Shown here piece by piece: positions 1 through 8,024 of a DNA stretch of 64,000 nt. The notes under the pieces were generated by a model that searched no databases, had not been told where the DNA came from, and worked only from the letters and a program-made list of their open reading frames with translations. The stretch is from Sphingomonas chungangi (GTDB lineage Bacteria > Pseudomonadota > Alphaproteobacteria > Sphingomonadales > Sphingomonadaceae). The position numbers and the translations under genes are program-made. Numbering within the stretch: the stretch's first letter is position 1; the number at the start of each line of letters is the position of its first letter. The DNA lies in the NCBI RefSeq assembly GCF_013778325.1, contig NZ_JACEIB010000002.1:62001-126000 (forward strand), in the 5' to 3' direction.

Positions 1-2
1 CC

Positions 3-1303
3 GATCTCAATGCGCGGGGGCCGCAGAACATGAAGGTCGGCACGCTCGGCGACTGGATCAAGGCCGTCGAGCCGGGCGCGCGCAGCTACGCCGTGTCGGG
101 CAAGGACCGCGCGGCGATCACCATGGCCGGCAAGCATGCCGACGGCGTCTATTGGTGGTACGACGGTGTCGGCTTCACGACATCCTCGTTCGCCGGACCT
201 GCCGGCCCGGCGGTGACGGCGCCGGCCGACGCCTTCAACAAGGCGCTGTTCTCCCACTGGAAGGCCTCGCCGCCGCCGCTTTACCCGGCCGCCTCGGCGA
301 CCTGCCAGGCGATGGAGAAGCCGGTCCGGTTCGGCCAGATCGATCTTTCCGGTCACGTGCCGCGCGCTCCGAGCAGAATCCGGAGTTCCTCAAGACGACC
401 GACTTCCAGGACAACCTGCGCGCCTCGCCACAGTTCGACGCGACCGTCGTTGACTTCGCCGAGAAGCTGATCGCCGACCAGAAACTCGGCCACGGCCCGG
501 CGACCGACGTCCTCGCCGTCAGCCTCTCCGCCAACGACTATATCGGCCACCGCTACGGCAATGGCGGGCCGGAGATGTGCGTGCAGCAGGCCGCGCTCGA
601 CCAGACGCTGGGCCGCTTCCTCGACGATTTGCAGAATCTCGACGTGCCGGTGGTCGTGGTTGTGACCGCCGATCACGGCGCGACCGACGCCGCCGAGCGC
701 GAGCATGATGCCGATCCGGAAGCCAGCCGCCTCGACAGCGCGGCCTTCGTTTCGAAGCTCAACAAGGCGGTGATGGCCGCGACCGGCCTCACCTACGAAC
801 CGATCGTCGGCGACGATCCGCAGCAGCTATACATCAATGTCGGCCCGGATGAGGCGCTGCGCGCCAAGGTGCGCGAGGCTACCATGGCGTGGTTGAAGCA
901 GCAGCCGCAGGTGCGCGCCGCCTTCACCCGCGCCGAGGTGGAGGCAGCCGACGTGCCCCCGCACACGCAAGCGCCGTCGCTCAGCATGGTTCAGCGCTTC
1001 CACGAGAGCTACGACGCCGATCGTTCGGGCGACATCGCGGTCGCTTATGCGCCTCGCACCAGCTTCGGCATCCCGCGCGGGCCGGGCGATGTGGTCGCCG
1101 GACACGGCTCGCCCTGGGATCACGACCGGCAGGTGCCGATCCTGTTCTGGTGGTCCGGCGCTCAGCGCGACACGCGCAACGATCCGGCCGAAACGGTGGA
1201 CATCGCGCCGACGCTGGCGGCCTTCGCCGGCATACAGACGCCGCCGGTGGACGGCCGCTGCCTCGACGTGACCCGGGGCCTGTGCCCCGTGCCGAAGAAC
1301 TGA
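3..1303 (+). pseudogene. PhoK-like alkaline phosphatase / type I phosphodiesterase, 5' truncated by the window and frameshifted
   Basis: Periplasmic metal-dependent phosphatase of the alkaline phosphatase superfamily. It is read in one frame from position 3 (DLNARGPQNMKVG) to about 350 and in another from about 365 to the TGA at 1301. Metal-site motifs are visible: NDYIGH (Asp and His four apart), ADHGATD (Asp-His) and GHGSPWDHD (His), the same order and spacing as in the sphingomonad enzyme PhoK. The N-terminal part, including any signal peptide and the catalytic Thr, lies outside the window. Continuity fails between LSGHVPRAP and EQNPEFLKT, where a single missing base near 360-372 would restore one reading frame. 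A real mutation and an assembly error look the same here. The 3' end abuts the convergent DUF4139 gene. Confidence 0.8.
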
Positions 1304-1305
1304 GG

Positions 1306-2811
1306 CTAGTCCCCGATCCGATAGTCGAGGCCGGCCGAGCCGTTCGCCGGCACCGTGACCCGCCAGGTCTGGAGGCCGTCGATCCGCTCCAGCGGCGCGC
1401 TGGCGTTCCCGTAGTTGGTTTCCTGCGCGATGCCGATCGCCACCTCGACCGGCACGGGGAAGGGACTGGCGTTGGTCACCGTGATGTGGCGATCGGCACC
1501 GCGCGCGCTCTGCTCGGCGAGTATCTGGCGGCTGACGCCCGCCGTCAGCAGCGTCCTCTCACCCTTGGCGGTATCGCCGATCGTGCCGAGCCCGAGCAGC
1601 AGGCGCGCATCCTGACGCGGCGCGTAAAGCGCGGTCGTCCCCGCCGGAAGCGGAATGCCCAGCCCCTGCTTCTCCTCGTTGCGCATCCGCAGCACGATCG
1701 TGGCGGGAACGCCCTGCATCGCCATCCAGCTGAACAGCCGTATCCGGTAAAGTTTCTCGAACGCCACGCGGTGCTGGACGAGCAGCGCCACCTGCCTCTG
1801 CCCGTTAGGCGCGACATCGACCGTCTCGGGCACGCGGTAGAGCTTCAGATCGCCCAAATCCTCGGGCGGGGGCGGCGGCGGCGGGGGCGGTGCAGGCGCC
1901 ATCAGCGCCATCGGTGCGAACCGGCGGGCGCCCGTCACCACGATGTCGTCTGCGGCTTCCTCGTCCCGATGATAGGGCTCGATCGTCGGCAGGTCCGACG
2001 TGGTGGTGCCGAGCGGGTAGCAGCGCAGCTGGAGCCGGCCCGCTTGCCCCGCTATCTCGCGGATATTCCGCCGCGAGACCCGGCCCGCCACGGCCTGCAG
2101 ATCCGCCGAGGAATAAGCCTGCGCGTTACCGTCGGCGAGCGTCAGCCAGGCGAACAGATCGAGCGAGCGGCCATCGGGCGCGAGGTTGGCGACATAGCTC
2201 GCACTCCAGTCGAAGCCGCCGGCCAGGTAGGACAGGCTCACCGTCACGTCGGCCGCGTGCGGACTGCGGGTGAGCACGCTCAGCACCGGTTTGGCTGACA
2301 GCCCTGCCGGCACGCCATCGTAGCGCGGGCGTTCGGCGAGGCCGGCACAGCCCAGCGTCTCGATCCCGCTCTCGGTCTTCAGCACGACGCCGTTGGCGGG
2401 CCCGGCGACGATCGTCGCCTGCTCCTCACGGACCTTGCCGGTCTTGCGGTTGGTGCGGCGGATCGTCACCTCGCGGCCGAGCGTGCCGTCGATCAGCGCC
2501 GCCGGAGACAGCAGCTTCGCATCGCGGTTCTTCTCGATCGTGCCGCCGGGAAGCCCGGTGACGATCGCGCTCGCCGGGATGATGCCGTCCGAGACACCCT
2601 CGAACCGCAGCAAGGCATCGCCGGCCGGCAAATGGATCGTCCGCGTCTCGGTGATCAGCGCGAAGCCGCCGAGCCATTGCAGGTTCATCGCCTGCTGCCG
2701 TCCCCGCGTCGGATCGCGATAGACGGTGAGCGAAACATGATCCGGTGCCGGCGATTCCACCGTCGCGGCCGCCGGCATCGCGGCGGCGAGCAGCACCGCC
2801 AGGGCGAGCAT
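1306..2811 (-). CDS. DUF4139 domain-containing secreted protein with DIVVTG motif and poly-proline stretch
   Basis: A 501-residue protein of unknown function. It starts with a signal peptide (hydrophobic residues 2-17, ending in a run of Ala), so the product is probably periplasmic or attached to the outer membrane. The family fold is indicated by the N-terminal beta-rich part (TIHLPAGDALLRFEGVSDGI) and the C-terminal half. Between the halves, residues 288-296 read DDIVVTGAR, a signature normally found at the start of the plug of sphingomonad TonB-dependent receptors, followed by nine prolines (308-316). The start is chosen at 2811 because it overlaps the stop of the upstream paralogue (TGATG) and is followed at once by the signal peptide. 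It is probably co-transcribed with that gene. Confidence 0.75.
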   Translation of the reverse strand: MLALAVLLAAAMPAAATVESPAPDHVSLTVYRDPTRGRQQAMNLQWLGGFALITETRTIHLPAGDALLRFEGVSDGIIPASAIVTGLPGGTIEKNRDAKLLSPAALIDGTLGREVTIRRTNRKTGKVREEQATIVAGPANGVVLKTESGIETLGCAGLAERPRYDGVPAGLSAKPVLSVLTRSPHAADVTVSLSYLAGGFDWSASYVANLAPDGRSLDLFAWLTLADGNAQAYSSADLQAVAGRVSRRNIREIAGQAGRLQLRCYPLGTTTSDLPTIEPYHRDEEAADDIVVTGARRFAPMALMAPAPPPPPPPPPEDLGDLKLYRVPETVDVAPNGQRQVALLVQHRVAFEKLYRIRLFSWMAMQGVPATIVLRMRNEEKQGLGIPLPAGTTALYAPRQDARLLLGLGTIGDTAKGERTLLTAGVSRQILAEQSARGADRHITVTNASPFPVPVEVAIGIAQETNYGNASAPLERIDGLQTWRVTVPANGSAGLDYRIGD

Positions 2812-4235
2812 CAGATGCGGGTTTCGTAGGTCGCGGTGACGATCGTCGTGCCGTTGGCGGGCGCCGGGACCTGCCAGACCTCGGTATCGGCGTCGTGATG
2901 CTCGCTCTTGAGGCTTTCGGCGGTGATACGGGTGTCGGTCCACCACCAGGGCACGCCGTCCTGCACCAGCTCGACGGTGACCGGCTTGTCCTTCGCGTTG
3001 GTGACGGTGTAGCGCATGGTCGTGCGCCAGCGGTCGGCAGAGAGCCGCGTCCGGTCGATTACGGTGGGCTGTACCTTTACGTCGAAGGCATCGCCGGTGC
3101 GGATCACGAGATCGGAGCCCTGCGGTGTGTGGTCGATATGGTTCTCCCCGATGAACTGGGGTTGGCCGCGCGCGTCGCGCATATAGACGCGCACCGTGCC
3201 GGCAGGCAGAGCATCGCCGAGGCCGCCCTTCGAGGCATTCGAGAATTTGAGCACGCTCGACGCGCTCTGCGGCTGATCCGCACTGTCGTTCCACTGCGCG
3301 TGATAGATATAGCCACTGGTCGCGGGCGCGCCCTTCACGTCGAGGAAGCTGACCTGTTTGGTCTGCTTGTCGGCGATCGTGGTGCGCTCGGGCAGCGGAT
3401 AGAGATAGAAATCGCCGAGCTGCTCGCGCGCCGCCGTTTCCGTGCCAGCACGGCGCAGCGGCGCGACGACGGGGCGCGGGCGGTAGATGTTCGGGTTAGT
3501 ATCGTCCCCGCTTTGCCCGACCTCGCCCGCAACCAACAGGGTCTTCGCATTGTAGAAGGAGGTACCGCTGATGTTGCGCAGCGTCACCCAGCCCTGCACG
3601 TCGATAGTACCGGCCTTCTCGTCGAACAGCGCGACATAATCGGCGCTCCAGCCAAGCCCACCGGAGAGGTAGGAAAGCGTCACCGGCCGCGCCCCGGCGC
3701 GGCTGCTGGCGAGGCTGACGGAAAGCGTTGGACGCGCGCGCAGGCTGTCCGGCACCTTGTCGAAAATGGCCCGGACGGGGAGGCCGTCGTCGCGCAGCAC
3801 CTCGATCTTGTCGCCGACCTGCAGCACCACGCCGCCGTTGACCGCCAGCACCTTGGCGCGCTCGGTTGTCTCGGCGCCGGTGCCGGGGTTGGTGCGCACC
3901 AGCGTGATGGTCTCGCCCACCGCCTTCTGCATCAGGCTGGAGGGGCTGAGCAGATCGTAGTCGAAATTCTGCTCGATCACCGTCGCATCGGGCGCCGCGA
4001 GGCTCACCGTCTCGGGCCGGATCGCGGCGGAGACGTCGGCGAACGCCTGCCGCGTGCGCCCTGACGGCAGATCGAGCCGCCGCACGTCCTGCACCAGCGC
4101 CAGATCGTTCGAATAGATGGTGACGGAGAGATCGCCCTGCGCGGTGCCGCCACTACCGGGCGGATCCTGCGGCGTGGGCTGGGCGATCGCCATCGACGGA
4201 GCCAGAATCAGGCTGGCCATAACTGCTCTACGCAT
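2811..4235 (-). CDS. DUF4139 domain-containing secreted protein (upstream paralogue)
   Basis: A 474-residue secreted protein of unknown function and first gene of a two-gene operon with another DUF4139 protein. The signal peptide MRRAVMASLILAPSMAIAQ is followed by the mature N-terminus (SVTIYSNDLALVQDVRRLDL), a typical DUF4139 opening. Short blocks are shared with the downstream protein: DLLSPSSL versus KLLSPAAL, and SYLSGGLGWSADYVA versus SYLAGGFDWSASYVA. This shows tandem duplication followed by divergence. The ATG at 4235 is preferred because a good ribosome-binding site (GGGAGAGG) lies just upstream. A further upstream in-frame start would put a charged leader before the signal peptide. 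It is transcribed divergently from the PAS protein gene. Confidence 0.75.
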   Translation of the reverse strand: MRRAVMASLILAPSMAIAQPTPQDPPGSGGTAQGDLSVTIYSNDLALVQDVRRLDLPSGRTRQAFADVSAAIRPETVSLAAPDATVIEQNFDYDLLSPSSLMQKAVGETITLVRTNPGTGAETTERAKVLAVNGGVVLQVGDKIEVLRDDGLPVRAIFDKVPDSLRARPTLSVSLASSRAGARPVTLSYLSGGLGWSADYVALFDEKAGTIDVQGWVTLRNISGTSFYNAKTLLVAGEVGQSGDDTNPNIYRPRPVVAPLRRAGTETAAREQLGDFYLYPLPERTTIADKQTKQVSFLDVKGAPATSGYIYHAQWNDSADQPQSASSVLKFSNASKGGLGDALPAGTVRVYMRDARGQPQFIGENHIDHTPQGSDLVIRTGDAFDVKVQPTVIDRTRLSADRWRTTMRYTVTNAKDKPVTVELVQDGVPWWWTDTRITAESLKSEHHDADTEVWQVPAPANGTTIVTATYETRI

Positions 4236-4325
4236 ACGCCTCTCCCTGTCTTGGTCGGGATCATGGCGGATTTCCAAAGGCAGGCAAGATGTCTTGAAGA
4301 CGAGTGTGGCTCATTCCCTTTTAAC

Positions 4326-4352
4326 CTTGATTGCCATACAGTCGTGCGACCG
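4326..4352 (+). promoter_or_regulatory. Upstream motif copy 1 (CTTGATTGCC then GTGCGACCG)
   Basis: CTTGATTGCC (4326-4335) and GTGCGACCG (4344-4352) lie just upstream of the PAS gene. Both words recur upstream of the next gene at 4853-4871, there without the 8-base spacer. TTGATT could serve as a -35 element, but the differing spacing argues against a simple shared promoter. Confidence 0.3.
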
Positions 4353-4371
4353 ATCGTTTCGGGGATGGAAT

Positions 4372-4827
4372 GTGAAGCCGGACGCCGCGTTGCCGCTCAC
4401 CCACAGCTGGCCACTCTTCGAAAGCGAGCAGCGCTTCGATCTGGGGATGACCTTCAACGGCGGCGATGTGCCTCCGATCATGGACCAGCTCCGCCCGATC
4501 GCCGATGTCGGGCGCTGGGAATGCGATCTGAGCGACAACCGCCTCGCCTGGTCGCCGGCGGTCTATGCGCTGTTCGGCCTCCCGATCGGCACCGCCCCTG
4601 TCCGCGAGGCGGTGCTGCCCTTCTACGAGGAAGGCTCGCGCGCGCTGATGGAACGGCTTCGCGCCTACGCAATCCGCCACCGTCGCGGCTTCACACTCGA
4701 CGCCGAATTGCGGCCGGCCGACGGCGGGCGTCGCTGGATGCGGCTGGTCGCGGCCCCGGTGATCGAGGACGGGCGCGTCGTCCGGTTGCTCGGCCTCAAG
4801 CGGGATCTCGCGAGTCCGTTCACCTGA
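4372..4827 (+). CDS. Single PAS-domain protein
   Basis: About 151 residues, essentially one PAS sensor domain: IADVGRWECDLSDNRLAWSP opens the fold, YALFGLP matches the helical segment, and the end has the usual PAS beta strands (RRWMRLVAAPVIEDGRVVRLLG). No kinase, GGDEF or DNA-binding domain is attached, so it must act through a partner. No signal peptide is seen and it is probably cytoplasmic. The GTG at 4372 is preferred because GGGGATGG sits 3-10 bases upstream. An alternative is the ATG about 25 codons later (MTFNGGDV). It is divergent from the DUF4139 pair and followed by the amidohydrolase gene in the same direction. Confidence 0.65.
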   Translation: MKPDAALPLTHSWPLFESEQRFDLGMTFNGGDVPPIMDQLRPIADVGRWECDLSDNRLAWSPAVYALFGLPIGTAPVREAVLPFYEEGSRALMERLRAYAIRHRRGFTLDAELRPADGGRRWMRLVAAPVIEDGRVVRLLGLKRDLASPFT

Positions 4828-4852
4828 TCGTTGCACCACCCAGCCTTTTCGT

Positions 4853-4871
4853 CTTGATTGCCGTGCGACCG
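4853..4871 (+). promoter_or_regulatory. Upstream motif copy 2 (CTTGATTGCC directly followed by GTGCGACCG)
   Basis: This is the second copy of the two words seen at 4326-4352, here contiguous. It lies 20-40 bases before the start of the amidohydrolase gene. It is either a regulatory element shared with the PAS gene or the trace of a local duplication. Confidence 0.3.
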
Positions 4872-4891
4872 GTTCGGGACAGGGGTTTGTG

Positions 4892-6223
4892 ATGATCAAG
4901 GGATGGCTGCTTTTCGCGTCCGCGCTCACCGCTCCGGCAGCGATTGCCGCGCCGCTGGATGTACCGGCCGCGAAGGCACAGATCGATGCCAGTCTGGCGA
5001 AGACCTATCCGGACCTCGAAACGCTCTACAAGGATCTCCATAGCCATCCCGAACTGGCGTTTCAGGAGACCCGGACCTCGGCGCTCCTCGCCGCGCGGAT
5101 GCGCAAGCTCGGCTTCACCGTCACCGAGCATGTCGGCAAGACCGGCATCGTCGCGATCTACAAGAACGGCCCCGGCCCGGTGGTGCTGGTCCGCACCGAA
5201 CTCGATGCGCTCCCGGTCGAGGAGAAGACGGGCCTGCCCTATGCGAGCACGATGCAGACGACCGGCGCGGACGGCAAGACCACCTTCGTCGCGCATGCCT
5301 GCGGCCATGACAGCCACATGGCCTGGTGGATCGGCACCGCCGAGGCGCTGCTCGCGATGAAGGGCCAATGGCACGGCACCTTGATGTTCGTCGGCCAGCC
5401 CGCCGAGGAGATCGTCGCGGGCGCCAAGGCGATGCTCGCCGACGGGCTGTTCACGAAGTTTCCCAAACCGGATTACGGCTTCGCCGCGCATGTCGGGCCG
5501 ACCGAGATCGGGCATGTCGACGTGAAGCAGGGCATCGTCACATCGGCGTCGGACACAATCTTGATCACCTTCAAGGGCGTTGGCGCGCACGGATCGATGC
5601 CGGACAAAAGCATCGATCCGATCGTCGAGGGAGCGCATTTCGTCGACGACGTCCAGACTGTGATCAGCCGCCAGAAGGACCCGCAGAAGTTCGGCGTGGT
5701 GACGGTCGGCTCGTTCAACGCCGGCACCGTCGCCAACATCATCCCGGACCATGCCGATCTGCAGCTGACGCTCCGCTCCTACGAACCGGACGTGCGCAAG
5801 GTGCTCAACGACGGCGTGGTGACCACGGCCAACGCCGTGGCCGAAATGGCACATGCCCCGGCACCCGACATCAGGCATCCGTTCGCTGCGAATCCGGTGC
5901 ACAATGACAGCGCGCTGGCCGCCGACATGTCGGCCGTGCTCAAGCCCGCGCTCGGCGACGCGAACGTCGCGCTGGTGCCCGCGGAGAAGCCCGGCTGGAC
6001 AGCGAGCGAGGATTATTCGGAATTCGTCGACGCCGGCATGCCGCACTCGGTCTATTTCAGCATCGGCGGCTACGCGCCCGAGACGATCGCGCGATACAAG
6101 GCGGAAGGAAAGCCGCTGCCGGTCAACCACTCGCCATATTTCGCGCCGGACCCCGAACCGACCATCCGCACCGGCGTGGAGATCCTGACGCTGGCCGTAC
6201 TGAGCGTCACCCGCAGCAAATGA
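4892..6223 (+). CDS. Periplasmic M20 family amidohydrolase (M20D, hippurate-hydrolase-like)
   Basis: A dinuclear metal hydrolase cleaving amide bonds of N-acyl amino acids or small peptides; the substrate cannot be read from sequence. A signal peptide (MIKGWLLFASALTAPAAIAA) sends it to the periplasm. M20 landmarks in order: HSHPELAFQE near the mature N-terminus, RTELDALPVEE, HACGHDSHM (metal His pair), GQPAEE (catalytic and bridging Glu), FAAHVGP, GVGAHGSMPD (dimerisation domain) and the C-terminal NHSPYF His. The length (about 443) fits the family. The start is the ATG at 4892, six bases after AGGGG; a GTG lies one codon earlier. Sphingomonads often have several such exported amidohydrolases. 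Confidence 0.85.
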   Translation: MIKGWLLFASALTAPAAIAAPLDVPAAKAQIDASLAKTYPDLETLYKDLHSHPELAFQETRTSALLAARMRKLGFTVTEHVGKTGIVAIYKNGPGPVVLVRTELDALPVEEKTGLPYASTMQTTGADGKTTFVAHACGHDSHMAWWIGTAEALLAMKGQWHGTLMFVGQPAEEIVAGAKAMLADGLFTKFPKPDYGFAAHVGPTEIGHVDVKQGIVTSASDTILITFKGVGAHGSMPDKSIDPIVEGAHFVDDVQTVISRQKDPQKFGVVTVGSFNAGTVANIIPDHADLQLTLRSYEPDVRKVLNDGVVTTANAVAEMAHAPAPDIRHPFAANPVHNDSALAADMSAVLKPALGDANVALVPAEKPGWTASEDYSEFVDAGMPHSVYFSIGGYAPETIARYKAEGKPLPVNHSPYFAPDPEPTIRTGVEILTLAVLSVTRSK

Positions 6224-6235
6224 CCGTGCGTACGA

Positions 6236-6316
6236 TCAGAAATGATGCGTGCAGAGCGCGATCAGCAGGATGATGGGAATGGGAATCCCGATCACATAAA
6301 GGAGGATCGACCGCAT
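6236..6316 (-). CDS. 26-residue single-pass membrane peptide
   Basis: A very small gene. Reading from the ATG at 6316 gives a peptide beginning MRSILLYVIG, with a central IPIPII segment and ending LIALCTHHF before TGA at 6236-6238. Almost the whole peptide is one hydrophobic helix broken by two prolines, with a short His-His tail. AGGGAG stands 5-10 bases upstream of the ATG, a proper ribosome-binding site, which supports real translation. From memory, near-identical tiny peptides (MRS...GIPIPIIILIAL...) occur unannotated in many proteobacteria; their function is unknown. It lies downstream of the response regulator on the same strand and converges on the amidohydrolase gene. Confidence 0.65.
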   Translation of the reverse strand: MRSILLYVIGIPIPIILLIALCTHHF

Positions 6317-6376
6317 TTCTTGCTCCCTGAAGGCTTTGATTCCCGCTCAACGCCTTCCGCAGCAAAAGTCTCCCGC

Positions 6377-6769
6377 TCAGCCGTAAGCGCGCGGTTTCTC
6401 GACATAGGCCATCAGTTCGCCGCCGAGGGTCAGCGGATCGAACGGCTTGATCACCACCCCGTCGACGCCGCGCTTGCGATAGGTCGCGATCTCGCGCTGG
6501 CCGACCTTCGCCGTCATCAGCACGAAGGGCATCCGCTTCAACCCCTCCCGCTGCAGGATGTCCAGGATCTGCAGGCCGTTCAGACCGGGCATCATCAGAT
6601 CGCTCACGATCAGGTCGGGCCGCAGCGACCCGGCCTTGATCTGACGGATCGCCTCGTCGCCCTCCTCGATGTGGCGCGCCGCGATGCGCGGATCGAGCGC
6701 CAGCGCCAGCAGGGTGATCTGGGCGATGTCCCAATCATCCTCGATCAGCAGGATTTCGGTTTCGGGCAT
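6377..6769 (-). CDS. Stand-alone response-regulator receiver (CheY-like)
   Basis: 130 residues forming one complete receiver domain and nothing else. The acidic pair is D11-D12 (IEDD), the phosphoacceptor is D57 (LIVSDLMMPG), the conserved Thr is T86 (LMTAK) and the Lys is K108 (VIKPFDP). With no output domain it should act by protein-protein contact with a kinase or target encoded elsewhere. The ATG at 6769 is 4 bases after the stop of the upstream acetyltransferase gene, whose last codons carry the ribosome-binding site (GGTGGGATAGG). The two are therefore translationally coupled. No histidine kinase gene is adjacent. Confidence 0.88.
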   Translation of the reverse strand: MPETEILLIEDDWDIAQITLLALALDPRIAARHIEEGDEAIRQIKAGSLRPDLIVSDLMMPGLNGLQILDILQREGLKRMPFVLMTAKVGQREIATYRKRGVDGVVIKPFDPLTLGGELMAYVEKPRAYG

Positions 6770-6773
6770 GATC

Positions 6774-7979
6774 CTATCCCACCTTCGCGGTGCGGCTGCC
6801 GACGCGCATGCCGGCATGCCGATCGATCCAGTCGCGGCGACCGCGATCGCCACCCAGCTGCGTGCGGTCGAACGGGCCAAGCTCGTCCCAGTTTCCCTCG
6901 GGTCGCAGCAGCAGCATGGGGTCCGCGCCGAAACGGATCGCATCGTTCGAGGGTTCCAGATCGAGCACGATCTCACGGTAGGGGATATCGGCGAAACTGA
7001 AATCCTTTCCGCCCATGTCGCGCCAGCCAAGGCTGCCCCACAGCGGCACGAGATCGGCACGCGAATGGGCATAGAGCTTCCGATAGCCCTTGCGCCGACA
7101 ATGCTCGACGCCGGTGCGCACAAGCTGGCGGGTCAAGCGGTGGCGGCGATATTCCTTGCGCACCGCAACCCGCTCGATCTTGGCGAAATCGCCGAACCAG
7201 CGGATGCGCAGGCATCCCGCCGCATCGCCGTCGACCGTGGCGAGCAGATGGGTCGCGCAGAAATCGTTGCCGTCGAACTCTTCTTCGTAAAGCGGGAATT
7301 GCTCGGCCATGTAGACGGTGGAGCGCACCGCGAAGACGCGGGCGATATCCTCCATGCTGCGCGCGACCTGAACCTTGATCTCGGGCCGGCGCAGCTTCAC
7401 CGCCGGCAGCGCCACCAGCAACCAGTCAGGGGCGGACGGATAGAGTTCGCTGGCATGCTGGAAACCGATCGCCGCCTGCATGCGCGAGGAGACCTGCGTC
7501 ACGCCGCGCGAGAAGATCGGGATATCCTCGCCCGCCATCTCGTCCATGTGGCCGATCAGCCGCATGCACTGGCCGATCTGCCGGGGCGCCCACACCAGCC
7601 AGATATAGAGCGCCGCCGCCTGCTGACCGGGACGTGCCAGCCATGCCACCTCCGGCTGGCGCCCGGAGAGGCGGCCATCGACGATGGCGGCCGCCCCCGC
7701 ATCGTTGAGCCGCATGAACGCGATCAGCTGCCGCGCGCCACCCTCACTCGGCTCGGTGATGCGGAACTGCGCAGGATCGACCGACCACACCGCATCGACG
7801 GCACGATCGTCGGCCAGCGTCATCGTCTCGCGCGCAATGGCGAGGATATCCGCAACCTCCTGCCGCGTCGCCGGGCGGATCGGACGGTTTTCGGCGTGAT
7901 CGGCCCAGCGATAGAAGACAGGCTCGAACCTGTACCCCGCCGACATCTCCAATCCGGTCGCGCGCGCCACGTTGCTCAT
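6774..7979 (-). CDS. GNAT-family N-acetyltransferase with long N-terminal region
   Basis: 401 residues. The C-terminal half carries a GNAT fold: GDAAGCLRIRWFGDFAKIER, then the acetyl-CoA loop region VRKEYRRHRLTRQLVRTGVE, and RADLVPLWGSLGWRDMG near the end. The N-terminal about 190 residues are not readily assigned and may form a second, degenerate acyltransferase-like domain. The substrate is unknown. It heads a two-gene unit with the receiver protein and is divergent from a LysR-type regulator across only 45 bases, the arrangement usual for a LysR target. Confidence 0.7.
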   Translation of the reverse strand: MSNVARATGLEMSAGYRFEPVFYRWADHAENRPIRPATRQEVADILAIARETMTLADDRAVDAVWSVDPAQFRITEPSEGGARQLIAFMRLNDAGAAAIVDGRLSGRQPEVAWLARPGQQAAALYIWLVWAPRQIGQCMRLIGHMDEMAGEDIPIFSRGVTQVSSRMQAAIGFQHASELYPSAPDWLLVALPAVKLRRPEIKVQVARSMEDIARVFAVRSTVYMAEQFPLYEEEFDGNDFCATHLLATVDGDAAGCLRIRWFGDFAKIERVAVRKEYRRHRLTRQLVRTGVEHCRRKGYRKLYAHSRADLVPLWGSLGWRDMGGKDFSFADIPYREIVLDLEPSNDAIRFGADPMLLLRPEGNWDELGPFDRTQLGGDRGRRDWIDRHAGMRVGSRTAKVG

Positions 7980-8024
7980 GATTCCGCTCTCGATCCGTGC
8001 TAAAAGTTAACGCGGAGCATAATC

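Noticed and set aside
889-2298. Long open frame on the plus strand across the phosphatase end and DUF4139 gene
   Set aside because: The translation is Arg/Ala-rich with no family pattern. It lies antisense to a clear DUF4139 gene and is a product of high G+C content.
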